A DNA stretch of 64,000 bases from Neckera pumila (GCA_963969595.1 OZ018414.1:13747660-13811659), one strand, 5' to 3'; shown: positions 1-12,249, counted from the stretch's first letter. Notes: generated from the sequence alone by a model not told the origin. Translations and numbers: made by a program.

Positions 1-372
1 GATGATTTTCAAGGTCATCCGTTCGGCCTTCAACCTTGTAATATTGCCGCGGACACTAAGTGTCCGATGGATGACAAAGAATCCTTCTGTATGTCGGGTA
101 AAAGTGCAACTATTCATCCTTTGTTTCGGATAGAAGTGCAACTATTCATCCATTGTGGAACTATTCATCCTTTGTTGTGAAAAGGGCAGATCTTCAACAA
201 TAGTTTAACTTCCAATGAGTGCTTTTTTGAGTCCATTTTTTAATCCATTGATTCCCACAATATTAGAAAGGATGATTTCCGCAGAGACCAGTCTGTCTTT
301 ATAAGGTTAAAGGTTAATCTTATAGCGGGGCTGCGGACACTAATTGTCCAATGGATGACTTCACTTGGCACT
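1..372. repeat. Cluster of short TTAA-type MITE copies (family D)
   Basis: Bases 1-40 match the right end of the intact family D element at 45176-45398. Bases about 48-312 match a whole copy, sharing the stretch with 'GATGGATGAC', 'AATCCTTCT' and 'AACTATTCATCC', and ending in an eroded 'TTATAAGGTTAA'. Bases 328-372 restart the left end ('GCGGACACTAATTGTCC'). The window therefore opens inside a head-to-tail or nested cluster. No coding potential is seen. Confidence 0.6.
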
Positions 373-1448
373 ATAGGATGGAAAAGAATATTTTCATTCA
401 ATTTATTTATTTCGAGGGTATTTGAGTACATTTTCAGTGAGTAGTATTGCAAAGTCACTTATTGTGGTCTTTAGTATTGACTTTTCTAAAGAAGAAGATG
501 CTCAATCCACGGATCATCCTTGCAGTGTATTTGGATCATTTCTTGCTATTTTCTCTTTACGTGAGTTTTAGTCTCAAAAATGATGTTTTTTGAATTTGAG
601 TCCTACTAGTGAAAAATGAAGCTTACCAAGTGTCATTTCTACTCTAATTGGAGATTTTGAATAGTTCATAAATTTCAATATTTTATAACAATATGAACTT
701 TAGGCCTATAACCATGGTTTGTTGATTTTTTAATTTTAGAATGACATGGTAACTTGGTTCATACCATGATGTTCTAATTATACTACAATACACATCTATG
801 GTGAAAATTTAAGATGTTTTGAGTATATTTTATATTTTATATGAATACTCTTCATTTTTTTCTTAAAAAATTCATAGTTATTTCAAATTTTCCTCCAAAA
901 ATTTGAAAATTTTATAACTTGTAGTAGGCATATGATTTCATCTTTGAAAAATAAACTAAATTTTTTTTGTTCATATCTAGTTGCAAAATGGTAGCAAATA
1001 GAATGATGACAGTTGAAGTTTGAAATGAGTGGTCATGGGCCCATCCTTACACAGTTAACACCCCATAACCAAGGTAGTCACCAAAATACTTCAATTATTA
1101 GACCAATAATGCATTCTTTATTTCAACAATTAACAATGAAGCCATCGAACAGATCTTCTAGGTTCACAATATGGTTATATCTTCCCCCTATCAATTTTTT
1201 ATTTCTTTCCTGGCTAAATTGGGTTTAGGATTCTAAATGTGAATTCATATATTTTAGATTTGATCACCTTGTGGTAAATAAATAATTCTTGCTTTTTCTA
1301 ACAAGGAAAATATCTATCTATTTTTTGGATGTGTGACAATTTGGTCAACCAAGAGAAGGTGTTTGTAGGAGACTGTATTTGTGTCATATAACTAAGGTGT
1401 TTCATGATCACTATGTCCAAGTAAAGTACATCGGACAATTTGAACTTA
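373..1448. other. AT-rich intergenic DNA
   Basis: No gene is recognised. Bases about 1055-1190 resemble the left half of the MITE at 18350-18596, sharing 'CAAGGTAGTCACCAAAATAC', 'ATTAGACCAATA' and 'TGCATTCTTT', so a decayed family C fragment lies here. The rest is low-complexity AT-rich sequence. If copy A of the GH18 gene has a first exon inside the window it should be here, but nothing resembling the exon 1 of copy B was found. Confidence 0.5.
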
Positions 1449-4090
1449 TTTAGATAGTGACACAAATAGGGGCTCATACATACTTACACTAGTAGAAGCA
1501 AGGCAATGTACTCTAGGCCTCTCTAACTTTCTAAAGAAGCATGTCAATGGGAGGCAAGTGTAGATTGAGATTATCTTTTTCTACGTGTGTGTCGGCATGT
1601 TAGCTTCCTCATTGCACCATAGGAGTATAGGACAATGCGGGGACAAGCTTTACATTGTGGACATTATGCACACTTAAATTGGAAAATACATATAGAGAAT
1701 AACAATTCTTGTATAAGTTCACTTGCACTTCCAACTACCTAGGGGTAGTGCACTGATGTTGTACTGTAGACGGCACTTTGTTCTCAGATTTAGCCATAGT
1801 TTCTTGATAGGTCTCACCAAGATTTTCATTTCATGTGTTTAAATGCCCGACGAGTGTCTCGATATTATTCGCCTTGAGAACTACTAGCTGAATTTAATGT
1901 GTTCAATTAATCTCTTTGCTTTCCATTTGAGGTTTTTGAACGTGTCACGGTAAAACCATGTGTAGAACAAAATTCATTGACATAATACACTGACATGGTT
2001 TTGTTGACAGGCCAACCCACAAACTTCAACGCAACGCAGTTTAATTCATACCAAAAGAATGGGATGAGTATGGCGTATGTTGGAGAGGACGACATGTCGA
2101 AGTTGGAAACTGCAGGGTGTTACACCACGGCGGATGGCAGCCCGGCGGTTGATATGGTGTGCATATTTGCGGCGAATATTAACCAAGAGTTGCCGACTGG
2201 ATACGTCCATCTTGCTCCCACTGTAACAGTCCCAAAAGGTGGATCCATAGCTTCCGGCAGTGCTAGTATGCTGATGTTGTTGCGGTCCCCGGCTATCAAG
2301 GTGTTACAGAACAAGGGGATCACAGTGTTGTTGACGTTTCTCAACAACCATGATGCTGCTGGATGGTCTCAATTTGCTACCGAGACAGGTGCACCCCCAG
2401 TCTCACTCTCGTTTATCACGTTGTTGAAAATTTTATTTTTATTTTCTTTACTCATATAATGATGGTAATTAAGGTAGAGCACTATTAGAATTCACCCACA
2501 TGCAACAACGTTCAAACGTTGTTGATAACACTAAAAATGTGATTTCGGGGTTGACATTCAACGTTGCTAGAAAGCTTTGTTCAAAGCTTTGTTCAAACTG
2601 ACCAACTTTCCGAACAAGTTTGCTGAAAACATTGCATGTTTGCTGAAGTATGTTTAGAATTCTCATGTCTGTTGAAAAATGTTGTTTAAAAGCATGCTCC
2701 AAAACGTTGCTAAAGAATCCTCCCATCACCTATCACTCATTCTGTTTTTCTTTCAATGGATTGGTTTGACTTGCCCCCTACTAATACACAATCGTCTCTG
2801 GTTCCTTACCAGATGCGCAGAGATTTGTGTCCCAGCTGCAACATGTGGTCACCACCTACGGCTTGGACGGCATCGACATCGACGACGAATACTCCACAGG
2901 GAAAGAGAACAACACATCGCTGGCCATGGTGACCTCCCTAATGCGCAAGGCCATGCCAGGAAAGATCATATCCAAGGCCTTGTTCGACGACCTCCAAGAC
3001 TTCGGCGTTCCATACCAGGGTGTGACGTTGGAGCAGACATTGACGTATGGTTGGGAAATGACCTACGGTGGGGCACCCCAATCTCGGCTACCCCCGTATG
3101 TCGATGCTGGCATGGCCAAGAATGTGCTTTCTCTTGGCTTCTGGTCTGGACAACCGTCCCGGAATGTCACTGCGGATGTTGAGTGGTTGAAAGCTAACGG
3201 ATACGAAGGAGTGATGGTGTATGCGTTTCATGATTCAGATAACCAAGCTTTGCTAGGAAAGCTGGTAGATGCGTGGGATGGACCCGGAAACTGGAACAAG
3301 CTGCCAAACTGTCCGTAAGGTCGGGTTCAGGGTATTTAGGGCTGAGGTAGGATCAGCTATTACTGAGCAAATCTTTCTAAGAGCCAAGGTTGCGTGTTTA
3401 ATGAGATTTGATATTTAGTCACTCAGAGACGAGGCGCTACAAAGAGTTTGTGATATCTGAGATTGGCATTTGCGTATTATAGGGGGAAAATCATAAGAGA
3501 TCAAAGCGCAATTGTAGATTTTCTGTAATTGTCCTCTAACTTCAATGTCTTATTGCTGATTATTGTGTAATGAATTGATCTAGTAGGTATCTAGACTTAT
3601 TAGGGCTCCATTTTGGGTGCGTGCTTGGAAATTGTTGACCCTACAGGTCTTCATTGGGAAGCACAAGTATGTCTCACACCTGCTACCAACATCTCATCTA
3701 TCCATGCACTTCAGTGGACTTATAAACAGGAAGAGAGAAGCGTGACTTGGGGAAATGTCAACAGCCACCGATCCTTGAAATGCAAATGGAGTTGTGTAAG
3801 ACCTCCAACTCTAAAGTTGCATACGACTTTCATTCATAGTGATAAGTTTTTTTATCTAAACACACACAGCTCTTATACCCAAACCCGAGTATCCGAACTG
3901 ATATCTCCACAACTCTGTACATCTACACTCGTACATAGGATAAAATATTCAAATAAAAGCCTTCACCTAAATGGGTAACACCCTCTTTTCAGAGCTTGAA
4001 GAGCATACCTACTAACAAATCCGCCTTCAACAAAATCATTAGCATTATGTTCTTGTTGGTGGATCAAAGAGGATTCCAACGCACCAGAGA
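1449..4090 (+). repeat. Segmental duplication, copy A
   Basis: From 'TAGATAGTGACACAAATAGG' at about 1452 the sequence follows the region starting near 8910 collinearly: GH18 intron 1, exon 2, intron 2, exon 3, the 3' flank ('TCTAAGAGCCAAGGTTGCGTG' region near 3377, compare 11110-11280), and the stretch 3600-4060 (compare 11815-12240). The last matched piece, 'AAATCATTAGCATTATGTTC' near 4035, corresponds to 13150-13180, inside intron 6 of the glutamate decarboxylase gene. Copy A therefore skips about 0.9 kb that copy B has, including the GAD last exon. Confidence 0.7.
2011..3318 (+). CDS. EndoH-like GH18 glycosidase, copy A (first exon not found)
   Basis: Exons are 2011-2388 and 2813-3318, with acceptors 'TTGACAG' and 'TACCAG' and a GT donor after 2388. 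They encode the whole family 18 catalytic barrel of an EndoH-type endo-beta-N-acetylglucosaminidase. Seen in the translation: 'MSMAYVG' (strand 1), 'VCIFAANI', 'VLLTFLNNHDAAGW', and the catalytic signature 'GLDGIDIDDEYS' with the DxxDxDxE acid. In this family the Glu is the proton donor, hydrolysing the GlcNAc-GlcNAc bond of N-glycan cores. In exon 3, 13 of about 168 residues differ from copy B, and both frames are open to the same 'NKLPNCP' end. Copy B has an extra 74-codon exon 1 with no counterpart upstream here; intron 1 homology stops at about 1449. Either exon 1 lies beyond the window start or this copy is 5'-truncated. An in-frame ATG at 1995 would read through the acceptor and is probably intronic. 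Confidence 0.65.
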
Positions 4091-6332
4091 ATGCATTACT
4101 TGGTTACCATGTGTAGAAGTTGTAAGGGTTTGAAATGTACAATACCGTAGTAGATGGCCGAAAACCAACACATTGCAAGCTAGAGACATGGTAACAATAG
4201 ACTAGTACGATTACAACGCACCAAGAATAGATTGTTTGGGTACGATCCGTTGGGAGAGTCACCATGCCGCGATGGACGAAGGCTTGGACGCTCATTGTAA
4301 CTTAGAGGGAGATGGATCATTCCAGCGACAAAATGTTACCAAAATTGCAAAACAGGATCATAATGCATGCCGCAAAAACAAGCAGCTAGGTCTGATTCTA
4401 AACGAGCAGGATTGATTCTGAACGAGCAGGTGAGAAGCATTCCCGGGGTTTGCACTTCGAGCAAAATCAAAGCATTCTTCTCCTAGGGAAAGCAGTCACG
4501 ACGACAATCTTGAAGCGCTCTCGTGTGACCTAATAAGGTAACTAAGGTAGTCTGCTCGTAAAGCGACCATTTAAGAGCGGATTGCCTTTTCGGGGAATCT
4601 AAACTTTTTGAAACAATTTTCAGTAAATTTTCATAGCGGAAGAAAAATGGAATTGGCATCTAACCCAAGTCGTTCCATATCTTTTGGACCTTTGTGGAAT
4701 TAGTTACGAATTTTTGAAGAAAAAATGTAGTGATCACTAAAAGCAACATCCTGTTGAAATGTACACTGTTGGTACATTGAAGAAAGCAAAATGTACCCCT
4801 ATGTCATGATCACTTATAAAGCACGGGTGTTTTTAAAACAAATTACCTAACACCTTCTTGCACCTTCTAAATAAGAGCATTTTTCAATTATTCAGTTGTT
4901 AAATTTTGTATGCTTTGTTGGAGATCAGAAGGTCAAAAGAGTTTTGTTTTTTTGTTTTTTGGAGACTGTATAAATAAACTATAAATTTTAAATATTAATA
5001 ATAGGTGTATCCAACAAAAGGTCTTAGGTCCTTTTTAATAGAACCAAATGAATGCATTTCAGACAAAAATTTGTAAGGGTTGGTTTTAGGGGTTACAATT
5101 AAGCGCAATTCCCTTACATAAAGCTAATAAGGTGAATGCACCTATTTATAACTCTTTAACCCTTAAAGGACAGATCCATGACCATTGATTTCAAGCCTTA
5201 CTGCCTGTCACTCAGTTTTCTATCATTTTACAATTGGATATGAATGAAAAATTTTATGTTTATTTTTTAGAGATGTAACTACATGTCTTCTATTCTTCAT
5301 AAATTTTTTAGATTTTTTTGTGAAAAATTGTTTTTCTTGTGAATTGTCGAAGAAGAAATGAAGAAAAATCATATCAAATAGAAAAATATTTCAAAAAATC
5401 TGAAAATTTCACCATATGTGGATGTTATGGTGAGAAACATTTTGGTATAAACTCAATTTCAAAGACATTCTATAATTAGAAAATAATAGACTTTGAAAAC
5501 ACATCCAAGGTTTAAACAACAATAAAATATTCAATATTAGGAATTCTTTCAAAATTCTAATTGGAGTAGAAACTAAAGGAGATGACCTTCATTATGTTAG
5601 TTAGGCTCAAACTCAAAGAATATCATTTTTATGGAGAAATTTCAGATTTAGAACAAGGAGCAACAACTTCCTAAAATACTCTAATATAGCATATTTGGTG
5701 ATCCGTTTTTTTTACTAATTTCTCATTTACGTGAAAACAAACAATGGCAAGACTACAAATTCAATTGGATACTCTTCATAACCCACCATGAAAGGTGAAC
5801 AAGAAAAGTATGGATGAAAAAAAGCTTCCCATCTCTGTACAAACTTCCACATTGTCATCTGGAAGCTACAAAATGGCTCTGCCAATGTTCCAAGGTTAAG
5901 AGAATCAACTTATGTTTGGCCAAATTTGAGTGGTGCAAGATTATTAATCCAATAATTCCTAAAGTCTTATGACTAAATTATCCTAGAAAGTGCCCCAAAT
6001 TGCCGTTTTCTATTGCATTGAGAGAAAAATGAAATATAAAGTTTTTTAAATGTAACCATACAAAATTGTACTAGACTACTATGCAAATGCAAAGAGTTTT
6101 TTTTTAGAAAACTTGACTATGTAGATTGCAGGATCTTAGTTGTTTAAGTGAAAAAATAAGTTTCTTTCAACTCTTCCAAATTAAACCATGAGGCAAAAAA
6201 TTTATAGAAAAATAAATATGTGATTTTTGAAGACTACTCGGATTGCTCCTACTTCATGAGAAAAATTTCTTGCAATCTTTTTAGATGGAACTTTTGAACA
6301 ATATATTAAAATGTTACAAAATTGCAAGCCAC
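4091..6332. other. Intergenic, with a dispersed repeat (family G)
   Basis: No gene is supported. Bases about 4543-4800 match 55038-55295, sharing 'AAGGTAGTCTGCTC', 'AAAAATGGAATTGGCATCTA' and 'TACATTGAAGAAAGCAA'. The rest is AT-rich. A weak TTAACCCTTAAAGGACAG motif at about 5158 may be a TTAA-type element end, and 5980-6330 looks like heavily decayed family B sequence. Confidence 0.5.
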
Positions 6333-6336
6333 TTAA

Positions 6337-7215
6337 CCCCTAAAAGACCAAGGTGATTTTCCTATACATTCAAAATTGCCATTTCTATTGCAAAGAGAAA
6401 AGAGCTTAAAAAAACTGTTTTTTTTTGCATATCCAAACAAAAGATCTTATACTTGACTAGTATATAAATATATGGAAGAAATTTCAAAAACTTTGACCAT
6501 GTAGATTACAAAATATATGCATTTAAAGTGATGAATACAAGTTTTTTTGCACCTTGCTTGATTAGATTTTTGGCTTTGAATCTTTTTAGTTCAAATTTTT
6601 TGCACTACTGGTTTTGATTTTCTACTTATTTACGTTAAGTAGTTGAGTTGAGAATCTACCAAAAAATAAAGGAAAAAAAGAACTTAATTTTCACTCATTA
6701 AAAAATTGTTAAGTAGAGGTGGGTTCAAGATTGAAGAAAAAACTAAATTGTTAATAGCTTTTAGATTGAATTGAATCACAATAATGCCAATGGTAAGACA
6801 GCTCTAGCAAGAAAATCTAACCTTGTCTAACAATTTTTTTTGAAAAAATCTAAAAATTGCATTCAAAAATGAACTTTACAAGTTATTTTTTCAAGAAGAT
6901 GCTTGGATTGCCCAAAAAACTAAGATTGTCCAAAACTCTCTCATTATTAGTCTAAATTGAATGAAACAAAGCTTCACATGTAGACAAAAGTATAATCTTT
7001 GAGAAAGAAAATTGAAAATAAAAATATTTTGACTTTTTGTGATTTTTTTGGTGCTGCCCGCCAAACTCTATTTTTGCTTATTGTGCCATAACTTTTTCTC
7101 CTAGGCATCAATTAAAATAAAAACTATATATTCACAAAGGTTTTGAAAAAATACACAACCTCAAAAAATTCCAAAAAATATCACTAAAAATTGAGACAAT
7201 AGGAACCTCCATTTC
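6337..7215 (+). mobile_element. Decayed TTAA-type element (family B)
   Basis: The left end reads TTAA-CCCCTAAAAGACCAAGG (TTAA at 6333-6336). It is followed by the family B landmarks 'AAAATTGCCATTTCTA', 'CAAAGAG', and 'TTGACCATGTAGATTACA'. The right end is eroded: no clean GGGG-TTAA is seen before the G/C run at about 7230. It is non-coding and in the same orientation as the intact copy at 23514-24435. Confidence 0.6.
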
Positions 7216-7579
7216 AAAAGCATAACATTATTAACCTTCATTGGGGGGGGCCCTTTTGCTCCCCCAATATCAGGACACTCCCCAGCAAATGAGCTCTGTT
7301 AGTAATGGCCTGCCTTGACCAATCTTGTTTGTTCAAATATAACTAAAATCCCCCCCAAGCATGGGGAGGGGATTATTCCTCATGTCAGAGGGAAAGAAAT
7401 ATCAGTGTCAACAATGTTATGAGTCTAAAAACTAAACTGAGTTTTGCACTGGATAAATTGACTTTACATCTGTTCCCCAGGCGGGTTTGGGATTGATTAG
7501 AGAGCAGAGGATGTGATATAAAAGAGGGATAGGCGAGGTCCAGTGGATGTCCAGTCAAAGCTTGCGCTTCCAACAAGTC

Positions 7580-8609
7580 CACAGCGCTCATCTATTCATT
7601 CCCTGAAACAGCGACGAAACCTGGAGTGAGTGAAAAAAAGTCACAAACTACACGGCAAACTACGGTAACATTAGATGTTTTCAGCCTTTGATGAGTGAGA
7701 AGCGACACAGGTATGAATCTCCGGAATGAGAAACCACGGGATTTGCGGTACGGAAAGGCCTCGACTCCAAGACAAATTAATCAACACGAAGGCGCGTTGC
7801 GTTGCAGCTTGTCTGCAGACTGAGAAGCAGCTTTTCACAGGATTGCCTCGTAAGAAATGTTCCCTCGTAAGAAATGCTCGTCCCATTATTTGCACGGACG
7901 CATTGTCCAGGATTGTCTGTAAACAAGTGGAGTGCAGGACGAGAGAGGCAGGTCTTATTGCCTTCAAGGGTCTTATATATATCCAGTATCTGGATAGCTG
8001 GATACATAGCTTGCAACAACTAGTGTGCAAAATTTTAGAGGGGTTGGAATAGATAGAGAGAGAAAGAGAGAGACAGGTTTGGTGTCACTTTGTGAATCCA
8101 CATTAGGGAGTGTCTCAGTTCACTATTTCATCCACGCAGCTCTGCTTCATCTTTCCAAATCTGCCCTGGCTTCCGCAAGCTCTGGCCGGAATCTCATCAT
8201 CTCACTGGTATAGCTCGGACCCTTGTCGAATTTTCAATTGCATCACCCAAATCACCTCAAAGCAGAAGTCTTGAATGAACTCGGACACCCCACTTGAGAT
8301 CGACCCTTTGTAGAACGATCAAATTGTTGCCGAAATCGACGCCTCCTTTCCAAATAAACCCGTGCACAAGGATCAGAACCTCGTCTCGCACATGTTATAA
8401 ACATATAGAGTCCTTGCTGAACTTTCCAATTGCACGACCCAAATTACCTCCATACCCAGAGCTCTCGTCTTGAACTCTGACACCGTAGACGTACCTTTTC
8501 GTACACCTTTCAAATTTGTTGCTGAAATTGCCTCTTTCCCCAAAGATCTAACCCGTGACACCACGTCTTGATTGCAGTAAGCGCTGGGGCTAGCTGTGCA
8601 CAATTCAAG
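7580..8609 (+). promoter_or_regulatory. Upstream region and probable 5' leader of GH18 copy B
   Basis: A TATA-like run TATATATAT at 7974-7982 sits about 630 bp before the ATG, followed by a GA-rich purine tract at 8052-8075. A possible 5' UTR intron runs from a GT at 8208 to the 'TTGATTGCAG' acceptor ending at 8577. Short ORFs here are not conserved with anything I recognise. Joining the putative leader donor to that acceptor gives an immediate in-frame stop, which fits a non-coding leader. Confidence 0.4.
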
Positions 8610-10631
8610 ATGACTTGGTCGAAAGTAGCCAATGTGGCGATGTATGGCGCGGACTGGAACAGCAGCTATGTCCAAACAGTAACGCAGAGCTCCCCCGAGC
8701 AAGGACGACGAATCGCTCTCCTCAACGCAGCCATCACGTTTTTCTTCTATTGCAGTGAACCTGGGGAACTCACGGATCCGTCGTGGGCGTCCCCAAAGGC
8801 ATTCAACGCGGGTGACGTCGTCTTCTTCACGGGTAAGTTTTCTTCAATGATAAAATCTCACAAACACGGGGAACCATGTGGGGCCTAGTCTAGTATGGAA
8901 AGCAGATACTGTAGATAGTGGCACAAGTAGGGGGCTCCTACCTAACCTTAGTAGATGGCAATGCATTGTAGTCTGGTCCTCTCTAACTTTCTAAAAGAAG
9001 CATGTCAATGCGAGGCAAGTGTATTTCGAGATTATCTTTTTCTATGTGTGTACATTCTACGGGTGCGTCGGCGTGTTAGCTTCCTCATTGCATCATAGGA
9101 GGAAGGGGCAAGCTTTACATTGTGGACATTATGCGCACTTTAATTGGAAAGCGCACACATAGAACAGCAATTCTTGTGTACGTTCACTTCCACTGACGTT
9201 GTACTGTAGTGGGCATGCTGTTCTGGGATTTTGCCATTGTTCCTTGACATGTCTCACTAATATTTTCATGTGATGTGATGTGTTTAAAGGCCGGACTGGT
9301 GTCTCTCTATTATTCTCCTTAAGACCTACTGGCTGGTTTAATGTGTTCAAAGAATCCCTTTGCTTTGCATTTGAGGTTTCTGGATGTGTCACGGTGAAAC
9401 CGTGTGTAATATTCACTGACACGATACATTGACATGGTTTGGTTGACAGGCTCACCGACATACTTCAATGCAACACAGTTTAGTTCATACCAGAAGAACG
9501 GGATGAGTGTGGCCTACGTTGGGCAGGCCAACGCGACGATCTTGGAAACTGCAGGGTGTTACACCACAGCGGATGGTAGCCCGGCGGTTGACGTGGTGTG
9601 CATATTTGCGGCGAATATTGACCAGAAGCTGCCGCCTGGATACGTCCAGCTTGCGCCCAATGTGACGGTCCCCAGTGGCGGATCTTTAGCTTGCGGCAGT
9701 ACTGGTATGCTAGCGTTGTTGCAATCCTCGGCTATCAAGAAGTTGCAGGACAAGGGGATCACGGTGTTGTTGACGTTTCTCAACAACCATGATGCTGCTG
9801 GATGGTCTGAATTTGCTACCGAGACAGGTGCACCCGAGTCCCACTCTCATATATCACACTATAAAAAAACTTATTTTTAGTTCTTTTACTCTTATGCCTG
9901 GTTGTCATGAAGGTAATTAAGGTAGAGCACTATCAGAATTTACCTCCATACAACAACGTTCAAACTTTGCTGATAACACTAAAAATTTGATTCCAAGGTT
10001 GACATTCAACGTTTTCCAGAAAGCTTTTGTTCAAAGTGAACGTCTCGAATAAGTTTGCTGGAAAACGTTGCATGTTTGCTGAAGTATGTTCAAAATTCTC
10101 ATGTTCGTCTCTGGTTCCTTACCAGATGCGCAGAGATTTGTGTCCCAGCTGCAACATGTGGTCACCACCTACGGCTTGGATGGTATCGACATCGACGACG
10201 AATACTCCGACGGGAAAGAGAACAATACATCGCTGGCCATGGTGACGTCTCTGATGCGCAAGGCCATGCCAGGAAAGATCATTTCCAAGGCTTTGTTCGA
10301 CGACCTCCAAGACTTCGGCGTTCCATACCAGGGGGTGACGTTGGAGCAGACGTTGACGTATGGTTGGGAAATGACCTACGGTGGGTTGCCCCAATCTCGA
10401 CTGCCCTCGTATCTTGACGCTGGCATGGCCAAGAATGCGCTCTCCCTTGGATTCTGGTCTGGACAACCGTCCGCGAATTTCACTGCGGATGTTAAGTGGT
10501 TGAAAGCTAACGGGTATGAAGGGGTGATGGTGTATGCGTTTGAGGATACACAGGACCAAGCTCTGCTAGGAAAACTGGTAAATGCGTGGGATGGACCCGG
10601 AAACTGGAACAAGCTGCCGAACTGTCCGTAA
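8610..10631 (+). CDS. EndoH-like GH18 endo-beta-N-acetylglucosaminidase, copy B
   Basis: Three exons, 8610-8832, 9450-9827 and 10126-10631, give 368 aa. All junctions are GT-AG and keep phase (GGC glycine split at the first, GAT aspartate at the second). The GH18 domain starts near residue 98 ('MSVAYVG') and fills exons 2-3. Landmarks are 'GCYTTADG', 'VCIFAANI', 'VLLTFLNNHDAAGW', then the catalytic loop at residues 217-227 with D222, D224 and E226. D224 and E226 match the EndoH catalytic Asp/Glu pair. Known EndoH-type enzymes cut the chitobiose core of high-mannose N-glycans. Exon 1 (75 residues, start 'MTWSKVANVAMYGADWNSS') lies outside the usual domain and I do not recognise it. There is no obvious N-terminal signal peptide from this ATG, so the protein may be cytosolic or an upstream exon may be missing. 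The gene is convergent with GAD. Substrate and activity are inferred. Confidence 0.75.
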
Positions 10632-12243
10632 GGTTCAGGGTTTAGGGTTTTTAGGGCTGAGGTAGGATTAGCTAATGTATAGGTGACTTGCGTCCGAACA
10701 AGACCCCATTTGCACAAAATAGGATGACCTATTTTTTATGAATGAGACCGGGAATATGATGTCGACCAGGGCCTTCATTAATGTGTGATGAATAACACAT
10801 TGACATCTGATGAAGTTGTCAAGACCAGTTTTTAGTTTTGCACTTCTCGGAAATAGGTTTGCCTGTAAGTGGAGAACAAGGTCGGATAGATAGATAGTTA
10901 GATAGAAACTCGGTCTTCAAAGAAGGCCGGCGTGAATAAAGAGTCTGTTTGGACTTTAATCTATACTTCCTTCATTTCTACTAATTCCAAACTTGAGAAA
11001 ATAGTGCAATCTTCATTATTTTTATGCCTTGACTGGAGAAAATCATTCCCCCCACCCTTCGATGCTGAATCGGACATACACTAAAATGTTTAACATTGTC
11101 AAAAATAGATCATATACTTCATTACTGAGCAAATTTTTCTAAGAGCCATGGATGTGTGGTGGTGAGATTTGATATTTTAATCACCAAGAGACAAGGTGAG
11201 CAAGTTTTTCTAAGAGCCAAGGTTGCATGTCGGTGAGATTTGATATTTAGTCACCAAGAGACAAGGTGCTATATTACAAAGATTTTGTGATATCTTAGAA
11301 TGGCACTTGCATGTTGTATGTGAAAAATCATAAGAGATGAAAGTGCAACTGTAGATTTTCTATAATTATCGTCTAATTGTAATGTTCTAGTGTTGATTAT
11401 GTGCAATATGGATACAGTGATTGCGAAAACTGAGTGTATGCTTTGTTGAGTTTCACTCCATCTACCATTCATTAATAATGAGTGGACAAAATCCAAATAA
11501 ACAAACATGATTGTTGTAGTATCCTATGTATACTACAATCCTAAAAAAAACTAAAGCAAAAAAGCAATTACAAATTGAAAGTAACCACCCCATAGATTCA
11601 ATTGTTGAGGCAGTTTTCATAATCACTTCAGAAATCACTTATGCTTCTTTTATGAGCTAGGATGACTTCAATATTTTATTGCAGATTGTTGTATATCATT
11701 TAAGACCCATCTCCATTGGTAATGTAAAAAGTAGACAAGTGTGTGCTTCAAAAAATGATATACAGAGAAAAAAATGTAGATAATATTACTTCAAATGGAA
11801 TTTACACTTAATAGGACTCTGTTTTGGACATGTGTTTGGAAATTGTTAACCCCAAGTTACCTTCATTGAGAAGCACAAGCATGTCTGCTCCCTGCTACCA
11901 ACATCTCATCTATCCATGCACTTCGGTGGTCTTATAAACGAGGAGTAAGTTAAAGCATGACTTGGGAAAATGTGAACAACCACCGATTCTTGAAATGGTG
12001 TTGTGTAAGACTTCCAACTCTAAAATTGCATACGACATTCATAATGATAATTCTTTTTAGCTAAACACACAAAGCTCTTATACCCAAACCCGAGTGTCCA
12101 AACTGATATCTCCACAACTCTTTACATCTCCTAAACATTACACTCGTACATTAGATAAAATATTCAAATAAAATCCTTCACCTACATCGGTAAAACTCTC
12201 TTTACAGAGCTTCAAGAGCATACTTACTAACAAATCCGCCCTC
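8908..12243 (+). repeat. Segmental duplication, copy B
   Basis: This is the partner of 1449-4090. The downstream part differs by extra sequence: 10680-11100 has no match in copy A. A local duplication is also present: 'GAGCAAATTTTTCTAAGAGCC' at about 11117 and its repeat at about 11197, each followed by 'GAGATTTGATATTT' and 'AAGAGACAAGGTG'. Confidence 0.65.
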
Positions 12244-12249
12244 AACAAG
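10632..12249. other. Intergenic between convergent GH18 copy B and GAD
   Basis: Holds the 3' flank of copy B. A short GATA microsatellite lies at about 10884-10905, and the ~80-bp local duplication described above at 11115-11275. A block at 11815-12240 is shared with 3600-4040. No gene is supported. Confidence 0.5.

Noticed and set aside
7225..7395. C/G homopolymer runs with partial inverted symmetry, considered as a transposon end or G-quadruplex
   Set aside because: Runs are single and unevenly spaced, and no paired terminus or target duplication was found.
7671..8213. Several ORFs upstream of GH18 copy B, considered as a signal-peptide exon
   Set aside because: None gives a hydrophobic signal sequence that splices in frame to 8578 or 8610. 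Joining at 8207/8578 gives an immediate stop.
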